A stretch of 64,000 nt of DNA from positions 67,629 to 131,628 of the forward strand of contig JAPPHB010000082.1 in assembly GCA_028821195.1 (NCBI GenBank). The letters run 5' to 3'. Below the pieces are notes generated by a model that saw only the letters and a list, made by a program, of their open reading frames with translations, was not told the DNA's origin and did no database searches. Position 1 is the stretch's first letter; each line of letters begins with the position of its first letter. The translations under genes and the position numbers were made by a program. The DNA is from Gammaproteobacteria bacterium. GTDB lineage: Bacteria > Gemmatimonadota > Gemmatimonadetes > Longimicrobiales > Gaopeijiaceae. Below are positions 36,339 to 44,862 of the stretch, piece after piece.

Positions 36339-37643
36339 CTACTTCACCGCATCCTCTCCCCGCGCATGCGCCACTTCGCGCGCACTCGGGTTGGCCGAGG
36401 GCCGGAACGGAACCTCGCACACCTGGGCTCGATCGGGCTTGCCCGCCTCGCTCGCGTACTCGTCCGGCAGCCAGACCGTGAGCTCCGTACCGGCCGCGGA
36501 CATCCCGACGGGCACGTAACCCAGTCCGATGTTGCATCCCAGTTCGGGCGCGTGCCAGGGCGAGGTAAGGTATCCGATCGGGTCGCCTGCATCCGCGCCG
36601 GACACCAGCCAGAAATCGGGCGCATAGTCGTCGATGGGCCTGCCGCCCATCCTCATCCCCACCAATGTCATCGAGAACGGCGGCCGTCCGGCCTCGATCT
36701 CCGTCCGCATCCGTTCCAGCGCCGCCCGGCCGATGTAGTCGCCCTCCTTCTCGCGCGGCACCTGGTATCCGAGGTTGCACTGGAACGGGACGGTTTCGTG
36801 GTCCATGTCCTGCCCCCAGGAAAGGATGCCCGCCTGAATCCGGCGCTGATGGCCCGGGGCGATCACCATGAGTTGGTGCGCCGCGCCCGCGTCGAGCACC
36901 GCGTGCCACAGCCTCTCGGCGTGCAGCGTCGCGTCGCGCAGGTAGATCTCGTAGCCCTTCTCCCCCGAGAAGCCCGACTGCGAGATCACCACGGAACACC
37001 CCGCGACTTCCGCTTCCATGAGCCCGTAGTAGGGGATTTCGCGGATGCCGTCGCCCACCAGGTCGGCCATGAGCGCCAGCGACTTCGGCCCCTGGATCTG
37101 CAGCGGGCACACGTCGATCTCGTCGATCTCGACGTCCATCCTCATCCCCACATTGACGCCCTGGAGCCAGAAGAGCAGGTCGGAGTCGGCCAGCGAGAAC
37201 CAGAACTCGTCATCGGACAGCCGCAGCAGCACCGGGTCGTTGAGGATGCCGCCCCGCTCGTTGCAGAGGATGACGTACTTGCCGTGCATCGGCTCGATGC
37301 GGGTGGCGTCACGCGTGATGACGTAGTCGGTGAACCGCTCGGCGTCCGGTCCCTTCACCCGGATCTGGCGCTCCACGGCGACATTCCAGAGCGTGACGTG
37401 CTTCGTCAGCGCTTCGTGTTCGGCCGCCGCGCCGCCGTCCTCCGGCCGCATGTAACCGCGCGGGTGGTAGATGCGGTTGTAGGTTGTTGCGCGCCAACAG
37501 CCCGCATCGTGGGACAGGTGCCAGTACGGCGACTTCCGCACGCGGGTGGAAATGAGCAGCTCCACGGGGGTGCGGCCGCTCTGGCGAAGGTTGATGGGTA
37601 CGATGCGATCGGACTGATCGACGGAATCGGGATGGGTGAGCAT
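36339..37643 (-). CDS. GcvT-family tetrahydrofolate-dependent demethylase, DmdA-like
   Basis: This 434-residue protein starts at ATG 37643 with TGGAG five nt upstream. It has only the GcvT fold, with no oxidase domain. Blocks YNRIYHPRGYM, VTLWNVAVERQIRVKGPDAE, LADSDLLFWLQGV, CPLQIQGPKSLALM and SQSGFSGEKGYEIY follow the layout of DMSP demethylase (DmdA) and related O-/S-demethylases. Dimethylsulfoniopropionate is a possible substrate but the assignment within the family is uncertain. It converges on the flavoprotein gene, 55 nt away. Confidence 0.82.
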   Translation of the reverse strand: MLTHPDSVDQSDRIVPINLRQSGRTPVELLISTRVRKSPYWHLSHDAGCWRATTYNRIYHPRGYMRPEDGGAAAEHEALTKHVTLWNVAVERQIRVKGPDAERFTDYVITRDATRIEPMHGKYVILCNERGGILNDPVLLRLSDDEFWFSLADSDLLFWLQGVNVGMRMDVEIDEIDVCPLQIQGPKSLALMADLVGDGIREIPYYGLMEAEVAGCSVVISQSGFSGEKGYEIYLRDATLHAERLWHAVLDAGAAHQLMVIAPGHQRRIQAGILSWGQDMDHETVPFQCNLGYQVPREKEGDYIGRAALERMRTEIEAGRPPFSMTLVGMRMGGRPIDDYAPDFWLVSGADAGDPIGYLTSPWHAPELGCNIGLGYVPVGMSAAGTELTVWLPDEYASEAGKPDRAQVCEVPFRPSANPSAREVAHARGEDAVK

Positions 37644-37695
37644 GAGTCTCCAGGCTCCGGGTTGACGGGATGGCGTCCGTCCCCAAAAGTCCGTC

Positions 37696-38127
37696 ATGAG
37701 CGACTTGGGGACAACCGGGGCGGGCGGCGTGAGGGTCGTCGTCGATACCAGCGTCTTTCTGCCGGGCGTGTTCTTCGGCGGACCGCCCCGCGACGTGCTC
37801 GCGGCGTGGCGAGCGGGACAATTCGAGGTGGTGCTGTCCCCCGAGATCCTTGGGGAATACGTTCGGGTCGGCGAACGGCTGTCGGCGCGGTTCCCCGGCG
37901 CGGATCTCGAACGCGTGCTTGAGATGATCGCCTCCAACGCCACGCTGGTGTCGGCGCCCCCCTTGCCCGAAGCTGTGTGCGAGGACTCCGACGACGACAA
38001 GTTTCTCGCGTGTGCGGTCGCCGCCGAAGCCGGGTACGTGGTGAGCAGCGACAAGGCACTCCTTGCAACTTCTCCCTACCGGAACGTGAAGGTCATTCGT
38101 TCGCGTGATTTGCTGGACATGCTCTGA
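37696..38127 (+). CDS. Orphan PIN-family toxin component
   Basis: The 143-residue protein shows VRVVVDTSVFLPGVFFGG with the first catalytic Asp, LSPEILGEYVRV with Glu, CEDSDDDKFLACAVAA with the acidic cluster, and VVSSDKALL. This is the COG1569-type PIN family. No antitoxin is seen within 300 bp on either side, unlike the other modules here. The true start may be an internal GTG near 37729, just before the PIN core. It is divergent from the DmdA-like gene. Confidence 0.82.
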   Translation: MSDLGTTGAGGVRVVVDTSVFLPGVFFGGPPRDVLAAWRAGQFEVVLSPEILGEYVRVGERLSARFPGADLERVLEMIASNATLVSAPPLPEAVCEDSDDDKFLACAVAAEAGYVVSSDKALLATSPYRNVKVIRSRDLLDML

Positions 38128-38211
38128 TGTCCGGCCGCTCCGGCGCAGTATGACTTCGCCGCCGCGGCTCGACTGGACCTGCGGCATCCCGCCGACTGAC
38201 GAGGCAACGCC

Positions 38212-40350
38212 ATGACACGCGTATCGCTGGGCGCAGCAGTCCGTCTGGGGCTGACGGTTGCGGTGGCGGGGTGCGCACTGGAGTTCGATCCGCCGAGCCC
38301 GGCGTCCATCGTGGTGTCTCCCGGGTCCGCGACGTTCACCTTCCTGGGCGAGTCGAGGGCGTTCACCGCGGCCATACTGGATGAGGACGGGGGCACCCTG
38401 GAGGGGACGGTATCCTGGACGACCGACGCCCCTGCCGTGCTCAGCGTGACCTCTTCCGGGGTGGTCACGGCCCTTGCGAACGGAACCGGCACGGTCAGGG
38501 CCGTCTTCGAAGCAGTCAGCGGAACCGCCGCGGTTGCGGTCAGCCAGACGCCGACCACCCTGGAACGGATTGGCGGCGACGCGCAGACCGGCAGTCCGGG
38601 CGCGCCCCTGGTGGAGCCGCTGGTCGGTCGCCTTCTGGACGTGGGCGGGAGTCCGGTCGCGGGGATGTCCGTGTCCTTCTCGCCCGCTCAAGGGAGCGGC
38701 TCCGTCACTCCCGGCTCAGCCACGACCGACCCGGCGGGCGAAGCACAGACTTCCTGGACGCTGGGCGATGCTGCCGGCCGCCAGTCGGTGGTCGCGTCCG
38801 TGGCCGAAGGTCCCAATGCGGTGTTTACCGCCATGGCCGAACCACCCCACGCTTTGCTCATTCACTCCGGTAACGAGCAGGTGGCCCGGACGCGACGAGA
38901 AACCGACGAACCCGTGCAAGTGCGGGTGATCTCCCGGTCGGGCGACGGGCTGAGCGGGGTCACCGTCACCTTCGAGGTCACAGCCGGGGGCGGCTCCGTG
39001 CCCTCGTCCAGCGCCGTGACCGACGCCGACGGGATCGCCTCCGCGGGCTCATGGACGATGGGTGATCCCGGGCCGCAGGAATTGCGTGCCACCGCCCCCG
39101 GGGTGAACCGGGTGATCTTCCGCGCTACCGCCCTGGCCGCACCGGTCGCCGAACTCGTAGCCGTCGAGGGCGATGGACAGCGGACGGAAACGGCGCTGCC
39201 GGTGCGCGTCGCGCCCCGCGTGCGGGCAGAAGATGAAGACGGCAACCCGGTGGCGGATACCAAGGTCACCTTCTCCGCGAGCGGTGACAGCCGGGTCGCC
39301 CCGGAGGAGGCGACGACGGACTCGGCCGGGTTCGCGGCGGTCGACATATGGACCCTCGGCAGGACCCCCGGAGCGACCTACACGCTCACCGCGAGCGTAA
39401 CCAACGCGGATGGCACGTCGGCCACGGCAACCTTCAGCGCGGAGGCGACGCCGGCGGTCTACGACATCGAACTCGAGCACGTGACCTCGTCGCTACTCAC
39501 CGCCTCGCAGCGCGAGGCCTTCGAGGAGGCCGAACGGTTCTGGGAGAGCGCGATCACGGCCAATCTCTCATGGCACCCGCTACGCAGATCCTCTCTCGCC
39601 GAGTGCCTCACGAGAAACGGCATGTCTGGAGACGTCCCCGGCAATCGGGTGGTCGACGACCTGCTGATCTACGTCGAAATCAAGGAAATCGACGGGCGCT
39701 CGGGCGTCTTCGGAGGCGCCGGACCCTGCCAGCTCCGCAGGAGCGACTCGCTGCCCGTGGTCGGGGTGATGTTCTTCGACATCGCCGACCTGGACAGCAT
39801 GGAGGCCAACGACCAACTGGAGGAAACCATCGTCCATGAGATGGCGCATGTGATCGGCTTCGGAACCCTGTGGTCGCACCTGAACCTCCTTCAGGACTCG
39901 GCCCGGGCCGACCGCAGCGCGAATACGCACTTCACCGGCGCCGCGGCGAAGGCGGCCTTCGACGAGATTCGCGGCAACCACTACACGGACAGCGATCTCG
40001 TGCCGGTGCAGCACCAGGGCGGCGTGGGCGTGTGGAACGGGCACTGGCGCGAGCTGGTCTTCCGTACCGAGCTGATGACCCCCTTCCCCGACCGCGGCCC
40101 CAATCCGATGAGCGTGGTCAGCCTCGCGTCGTTCGTGGACATCGGGTATCCGGAGGTCGACTACAGCGTGGCGGATGAGTACGTGCTGCCGCCCCCGCAG
40201 TATGCGGCGCAGGTGGCGGCGGGAGTCGCGGCGGCGGGGAGGGCTCGCCGGAACGCGATCGACTTCGGCAGGGAAATCTTGCTGATGCCGCTTATGGTCG
40301 TTGACCACGATGGCAATGTGGTGCGGTACCTGACGCGGCCGGAGCGCTGA
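38212..40350 (+). CDS. Lipoprotein with Ig-like repeats and leishmanolysin-like metallopeptidase
   Basis: The 712-residue protein has a lipobox (TVAVAGC). A BIG2-type Ig domain (about 30-110; WTTDAPAVLSVTSSGVVTAL) is followed by three Ig-like modules with VAGMSVSFSPAQGSGSVTPG, LSGVTVTFEVTAGGGSVP and VADTKVTFSASGDSRV. The C-terminal peptidase domain has the M8-like zinc motif HEMAHVIGFGTLW (about 542-554) and LMTPFPDRGPNPMS as the distal region. It is a surface-exposed, zinc-dependent protease candidate. Confidence 0.88.
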   Translation: MTRVSLGAAVRLGLTVAVAGCALEFDPPSPASIVVSPGSATFTFLGESRAFTAAILDEDGGTLEGTVSWTTDAPAVLSVTSSGVVTALANGTGTVRAVFEAVSGTAAVAVSQTPTTLERIGGDAQTGSPGAPLVEPLVGRLLDVGGSPVAGMSVSFSPAQGSGSVTPGSATTDPAGEAQTSWTLGDAAGRQSVVASVAEGPNAVFTAMAEPPHALLIHSGNEQVARTRRETDEPVQVRVISRSGDGLSGVTVTFEVTAGGGSVPSSSAVTDADGIASAGSWTMGDPGPQELRATAPGVNRVIFRATALAAPVAELVAVEGDGQRTETALPVRVAPRVRAEDEDGNPVADTKVTFSASGDSRVAPEEATTDSAGFAAVDIWTLGRTPGATYTLTASVTNADGTSATATFSAEATPAVYDIELEHVTSSLLTASQREAFEEAERFWESAITANLSWHPLRRSSLAECLTRNGMSGDVPGNRVVDDLLIYVEIKEIDGRSGVFGGAGPCQLRRSDSLPVVGVMFFDIADLDSMEANDQLEETIVHEMAHVIGFGTLWSHLNLLQDSARADRSANTHFTGAAAKAAFDEIRGNHYTDSDLVPVQHQGGVGVWNGHWRELVFRTELMTPFPDRGPNPMSVVSLASFVDIGYPEVDYSVADEYVLPPPQYAAQVAAGVAAAGRARRNAIDFGREILLMPLMVVDHDGNVVRYLTRPER

Positions 40351-40489
40351 TCTCGGCCCCCTGGATTCGGGGATGCAGTCGCGAAGAGCGGACCGGGAAC
40401 GCCTGACCCCGGAAACGCCGCGGGCCGGGTCGGGCACTCAGACCTCGCAGATTTCTCCGTTGCGCCCGGCTTTTTGAATGTTTGTTTCT

Positions 40490-40556
40490 GAAAACATAAA
40501 AATATTGTCTATCGCATCGTCGAAAATCTGTCTACGAAAACGTTGAAAACATGTCT
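40490..40556. promoter_or_regulatory. AT-rich GAAAA(C/T) repeat cluster upstream of the DUF4143 ATPase
   Basis: Four GAAAA(C/T) units occur at 40490, 40522, 40536 and 40545; two share a following TGTCT (GAAAATCTGTCT and GAAAACATGTCT). The segment is the most AT-rich stretch of the region, 60-130 nt before the ATPase start. It may hold its promoter and a regulator-binding array; nothing else is seen in the 266-bp gap. Confidence 0.4.
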
Positions 40557-40616
40557 CCACCTTGTTAGTCTCCTTCATCACAGCAAGTTACAACTGGTGT
40601 TCCCGGAGCGTTCAGC

Positions 40617-41957
40617 ATGGAATCCGGCCCCGGCATCGGGCGAGACAGAGCCATCGAGCACAGCTCGGGACACGAGTTAAGGTCGTCGCACCGAGGCGAG
40701 ACCACGCCCTACAGCCGCCGTGTAGCCGACCAGGAACTGAGGCAATGCCTGGCCGCAGCGGGAGCGGTTCTCATCGAAGGACCACGAGCCTCCGGCAAGA
40801 CGGAGACTGCCCGTCAGATGGCCCAGAGCGAGGTCTTTCTGGATGTGGACCGCAGAGCCAAGGACATGATCGCAGTCGATCCCCGCCTGGTGCTGGAAGG
40901 TTCGACGCCTCGACTGATCGACGAGTGGCAAACCGCCCCGGTCATCTGGAACCATGTCCGACGCGCAGTAGATGCCCGTGTTGGAAAGGGCCACTTCATC
41001 CTCACCGGATCGGCCGTGCCGCCCGATGACATCACGCGCCACACTGGAGCGGGCCGTATCCTCCGACTGCGTCTTCGCCCCATGTCGCTCTACGAACTGG
41101 GATACAGCACCGGCCAGGTATCCCTTTCCGAAGTGCTTGCGGGCCAACCTGTGACGAGCCCGTCAACCGATTCGTCGGTGCAGGACCTCGCTGAACTGAT
41201 CTGCGTCGGCGGCTGGCCCGGGCATCTCGGCTCCTCAGCCGAGGACGCCATGCGTGTGAACCGAAGCTACATCGATGACATCTGTCGCGCCGATATCCAA
41301 CGGGTCGACGGAGTGCGGCGAGATTCGGAAAGAGTACGTCGTTTTCTTCAGTCGCTGGCTCGAAACGTTGCGACCTGCGCGTCTCTTGCGACCATCGCAC
41401 GCGACGTTTCCGGTCCGGACCAGCCCTCGATGACGGGACACACCGCCCGCTCCTACCTTACCGGCCTCGAACGCCTCATGGTTGTGGAGGACCAGCCTCC
41501 GTGGGCAACCCATCTGCGGTCTCGATCAAGGCTACAGGTATCCGCAAAGCGTCACTTCGTGGATCCATCCATCGCAGCAGCGGCGCTGGGCGCGGGACCG
41601 AGCCACCTGCTCCGCGATTTCTCCTGGTTCGGCTTCCTCTTCGAGTCGATGGTGATCAGGGATTTGCGCGTCTACGCTCAGGCCCTGGGTGCAAGGGTGT
41701 ACCACTACCGCGACGATACCGGTCTCGAGGTGGATGCCATCGTTGACGCGGGATCCGGCCGGTGGGCGGCCTTCGAGATCAAACTCGGCCTCAGCCGGAT
41801 TAATGAAGCGGCGCGCTCACTCCTGAAGTTTGCGGATCGCGTCGATACGAGTCGGTGCGGTGAGCCTTCCGTCCTGGGCGTGATCGTCGAGCGTGGGTAC
41901 GGATACGTTCGATCGGACGGAGTGAGCGTAATCCCGCTGGCGGCGCTTGGGCCGTAA
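40617..41957 (+). CDS. AAA-family ATPase with DUF4143 domain
   Basis: This 446-residue protein has P-loop IEGPRASGKTETARQM (about 53-68), a Walker B-like RLIDEWQTAP, sensor FILTGSAVPPDD, and a C-terminal DUF4143 nuclease-like domain with HYRDDTGLEVDAIVDAGSGR then WAAFEIKLG (acidic-x-K pattern of PD-(D/E)XK folds). These 'ATP-binding protein, DUF4143' genes are often mobile or defence-associated accessory genes; function is not established. The codon choice is less GC-biased than its neighbours, suggesting acquisition. Confidence 0.82.
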   Translation: MESGPGIGRDRAIEHSSGHELRSSHRGETTPYSRRVADQELRQCLAAAGAVLIEGPRASGKTETARQMAQSEVFLDVDRRAKDMIAVDPRLVLEGSTPRLIDEWQTAPVIWNHVRRAVDARVGKGHFILTGSAVPPDDITRHTGAGRILRLRLRPMSLYELGYSTGQVSLSEVLAGQPVTSPSTDSSVQDLAELICVGGWPGHLGSSAEDAMRVNRSYIDDICRADIQRVDGVRRDSERVRRFLQSLARNVATCASLATIARDVSGPDQPSMTGHTARSYLTGLERLMVVEDQPPWATHLRSRSRLQVSAKRHFVDPSIAAAALGAGPSHLLRDFSWFGFLFESMVIRDLRVYAQALGARVYHYRDDTGLEVDAIVDAGSGRWAAFEIKLGLSRINEAARSLLKFADRVDTSRCGEPSVLGVIVERGYGYVRSDGVSVIPLAALGP

Positions 41958-41965
41958 CTTCTCCG

Positions 41966-43045
41966 CTACCCGTCCGCCTCCAGCGGCGCGTACGGCTTCG
42001 TCCCGGGCACCATGATCCCGCCTCGCTTCGTGCCCAGGGCGATGTTCCCGTAGCGCTCTGCGTAAGCCGGCGGCAGCTCGCGCCCGTCGCTCGCCGACAG
42101 CCAGAGGCGCAGCAGGTGCCGCTTGCGCTCAGGCTCGGGATCGTCCTCGTACCCGGTGCGCGAGTGCACGATCTGGTGGTTGTGCACGAACTGCATGTCG
42201 CCGGGCCGGAGCTCCATGTCGAGGCGGATGTCCTGGCGGGCCGCCAGATCCTCGAACAGGTCCATGGCCTCGGTCTGCTGGCGCGATATGGGCGGCACCC
42301 CCTCGTGGCGCTGGGCGCCATCGAAGAAGTCGCGGGCGTAATACGTCGTAATACAGCCGGCGTAGTGGTTGAAGACGGGCATCCGATAGTAGGGGCCCTT
42401 GCCTTCGGGGATCTCTCCCTTGCGGTCGATATGGATGGGCCGGGAGAGCAACTCGGCCAGCTTGGGCCGTTGCCGGCGCATTTCACTGTAGATGGTGGCG
42501 GAACTGGAGATGCTGCTCAGCCCGCCCTCTCTTGCAGGCCGCACGCAGAAGAGCCCGACGAGGTCGCAGGAGTCGGTGTGGAAGCGATGGCGCGCCCGGG
42601 TCGCGTACAGCCGGTGCTCGGGGTTGTGGGGGTCGTGGCCGATGTCCTTCACGTGGCCGAGCAGGTGCCCCTTGGCATTCTGGGAGATGGCTTCCCCGAG
42701 GTGCGTGCCGATCCCCCAGAAGGCGGTCGCCATCTGCCGCATCGACCGGCCCTTCACCGGCAGGCCCCGCATGAGCGCGAACCCGCGGCCGCGCAGCAGC
42801 TCCTCGCGGATGCGGGCGAGTTCGGGCGCCAGCCCGGGGAGGGGGAAGTCGTCCCGCGTGATGTCGGCGATGTCGAGGCCCCTACGTTCCACGCTCCCCA
42901 CGGCGAGGTGGATTTCGCGGATTTCCCCCTCCGTGAGGTGGCGGATCCAGCTGCCTGATCCGCTCATCTCGGATCCATACCAGACGTCGGGGCCTCGCAC
43001 CCCGGCAGCGGGGCTGCCGTGGGATGATGCCGTCGGATCTGTCAT
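41966..43045 (-). CDS. TauD/TfdA-family Fe(II)/2-oxoglutarate dioxygenase
   Basis: The 359-residue protein has the facial-triad motif HTDSCD (His-x-Asp, about 174-176) in TRARHRFHTDSCDLVGLF, the distal His in FVHNHQIVHSRTGY, and the 2-oxoglutarate-binding Arg in RHLLRLWLSA. These define the TauD-like dioxygenases that hydroxylate small organic acids and amines. The start at ATG 43045 lacks a strong ribosome site. It is 68 nt after the glycosylasparaginase gene and on the same strand, so it may be cotranscribed. The substrate is unknown. Confidence 0.88.
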   Translation of the reverse strand: MTDPTASSHGSPAAGVRGPDVWYGSEMSGSGSWIRHLTEGEIREIHLAVGSVERRGLDIADITRDDFPLPGLAPELARIREELLRGRGFALMRGLPVKGRSMRQMATAFWGIGTHLGEAISQNAKGHLLGHVKDIGHDPHNPEHRLYATRARHRFHTDSCDLVGLFCVRPAREGGLSSISSSATIYSEMRRQRPKLAELLSRPIHIDRKGEIPEGKGPYYRMPVFNHYAGCITTYYARDFFDGAQRHEGVPPISRQQTEAMDLFEDLAARQDIRLDMELRPGDMQFVHNHQIVHSRTGYEDDPEPERKRHLLRLWLSASDGRELPPAYAERYGNIALGTKRGGIMVPGTKPYAPLEADG

Positions 43046-43113
43046 CTGTGTAATCTCGTGCGCAAGAACCAAAGATGGGTTACATACCGCGGGCGGAACC
43101 GGGAACCGGACCC

Positions 43114-44358
43114 TCAGTCCGCGGGCGAGCCCTCCAGCAGCCCCTCCAGCGGCAGCTCGCGCGCGCCGTTCTCGTCGCATACGGCGTACGTGACCTGGCC
43201 GGATGCGTACATCGACACGCCCGCGTACTCCGCCCTTTTGTTGAGCGCGAAGAAGCGCACGTTGAAGTTGGGCTCGCCGCGCGAGTTCAGGAGGCGCTCC
43301 TCCACGGTGTTCGCGCGAATACGCTCCAGCGCCGCCATCCCCGCGTCCAGCGGGTGCATGCCGTCCCTCATCTTCTCGACGATGAGGAAGGAGCACAGGT
43401 TGAACAGGTTGGCCTCGCCCCGGCCGGTGGAGCCCGCGGCGCCGATGTCGCCGTCCACGTAGAGCCCGGCGCCCAGAATGGGGGAGTCGCCTGCGCGTCC
43501 GGGGATCTTCCAGGACAGCCCGCTGGTGGTGGTCACCCCGCAGATGTCCCCGCCCGGGCCAATGCCGTCGCAGTTGATGGTGCCCCAGAAGCTGTTCTCG
43601 TCGATGAGGCCCTCGCGCACCATGTCCAGACCGGCCTGATAGCCCGCGTAGTGGTGGTCCCGCAAAGCTGCCCGGGCGCGTGCGAGTTCCTCCGGGCCGG
43701 CTGCGCCTGCCGCTTGGCCGGCGGCGTCGAGACCGGCTCCGTTGCCCGTACCGCCCGGGCGCCCCCTGCGCGGATCGGGGAAGTGGCCGGGGTCGATGCG
43801 CCGCTTCCATTCCAGCCACAGCTCGCGGGAGCGGTCGGTGTTCAGGTCGTCCTCGATCTCGAAGCCCATCATGCGGGCGAACTCCTGCGCACCCGCGCCC
43901 ACCAGCAGGTGGTGGTCGGTGTATTCCATGACCGCCTTGGCCACCAGCGAGGGGGTGCGCACCCCCTCGAGCCCCGCCACGCCTCCGGCCTGTTTCTTCG
44001 GCCCGTGCATGCAGCAGGCGTCCAGCTGCACCACTCCGTTCGCGTTCGGCAGGCCGCCGTAGCCGATCCCGGTCTCGGTGGGGTCGAGTTCGGGGATGTT
44101 CACCCCCGCGACCAGGGCGTCCAGCACGTCCGCGCCCTCGACGATCATCCGGAACGCCCGTTCCACCGCGCTCTCCGGGCCGCCGTTGGTGAAGCGGATG
44201 CCGCTCGTGTCGGAGATCACCACCGGGGAGACCGACTGCGGTGTGTACACCATGGGCGCCCCGTCCAGGGTACGTGGCCCGGCACCGTCCAGGGTGCGCG
44301 GGACGGCGCCGGCCACGCCCGCGGCGGCGGCGGTCTTGACGAAGTCGCGACGTTTCAT
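43114..44358 (-). CDS. Tat-exported N4-glycosylasparaginase/isoaspartyl peptidase
   Basis: This 414-residue protein starts at ATG 44358 with a twin-arginine signal (MKRRDFVKTAAAAGVAGAV). It is an Ntn hydrolase: the precursor cleaves before a Thr in GDICGVTTTSGLSWK, and GRAGDSPILGAGLYVD contains the substrate-binding Arg-x-Gly-Asp. The N-terminal half has LDALVAGVNIPELDPTETG. The family removes asparagine from glycans or isoaspartyl peptides. Tat export suggests the precursor folds before export (family inference). It is divergent from a DUF59 gene and upstream of the dioxygenase. Confidence 0.9.
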   Translation of the reverse strand: MKRRDFVKTAAAAGVAGAVPRTLDGAGPRTLDGAPMVYTPQSVSPVVISDTSGIRFTNGGPESAVERAFRMIVEGADVLDALVAGVNIPELDPTETGIGYGGLPNANGVVQLDACCMHGPKKQAGGVAGLEGVRTPSLVAKAVMEYTDHHLLVGAGAQEFARMMGFEIEDDLNTDRSRELWLEWKRRIDPGHFPDPRRGRPGGTGNGAGLDAAGQAAGAAGPEELARARAALRDHHYAGYQAGLDMVREGLIDENSFWGTINCDGIGPGGDICGVTTTSGLSWKIPGRAGDSPILGAGLYVDGDIGAAGSTGRGEANLFNLCSFLIVEKMRDGMHPLDAGMAALERIRANTVEERLLNSRGEPNFNVRFFALNKRAEYAGVSMYASGQVTYAVCDENGARELPLEGLLEGSPAD

Positions 44359-44473
44359 CTTCGGGAATCCGGCGGAGGGTTGGACAGGCTGGCCACATGG
44401 GCGCGTCCGCGCCCGCAGCCGGCGAACTGCGAAAGTATGGACAGGCCCTCTCGGGCCAAGCAAGTTTCACCAC

Positions 44474-44773
44474 ATGAAGATCAGCGAAAAAGCGGTTCGC
44501 AAGGCGTTGCGCACGGTGAAGGATCCCGAGCTGCACCTGGATCTGGTGGTGCTCGGGCTGGTGTACGACATCGAGATCGAGGACGCGAACGTCCAGGTGC
44601 GCATCTCGCTCACCACGCCGATGTGCCCCGCCGCGCCACAGATCGTGGAGGATGCACGCGCAGCGGTAGCAGGCGTGGAGGGCGTCGAGAACGCCGAGGT
44701 GCAGCTGACCTTCGATCCTCCCTGGACTCCGGAGCGCATCAGCCCCCTCATCCGCTCCTCGCTGGGGCTCTGA
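44474..44773 (+). CDS. MIP18/DUF59 protein (SufT/PaaD-like)
   Basis: The 99-residue protein starts at ATG 44474. It is a single DUF59 domain: VRKALRTVKDPELHLDLVVL then GLVYDIEIEDANVQVRI, with TTPMCPAAPQIVEDA carrying the conserved Cys, and DPPWTPERISP near the end. DUF59 proteins assist Fe-S or diiron-site maturation. It lies 89 nt upstream of paaA on the same strand. A second DUF59 gene is inside the paa cluster, so the two may serve different clients. Confidence 0.88.
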   Translation: MKISEKAVRKALRTVKDPELHLDLVVLGLVYDIEIEDANVQVRISLTTPMCPAAPQIVEDARAAVAGVEGVENAEVQLTFDPPWTPERISPLIRSSLGL

Positions 44774-44862
44774 CGAAGACCGCCCGGCGGAGGCCAGGTC
44801 CGCGCGCGGGGGGTCGCGGACGGGTTCGCCGACGCCGATGACCTCGGAAAGGACGGGTAGCC

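Noticed and set aside
38928..39400. Internal repeats in the Ig-like protein as a nucleotide repeat array.
   Set aside because: The repetition is at protein-domain level (Ig-like modules); nucleotide identity between modules is low.
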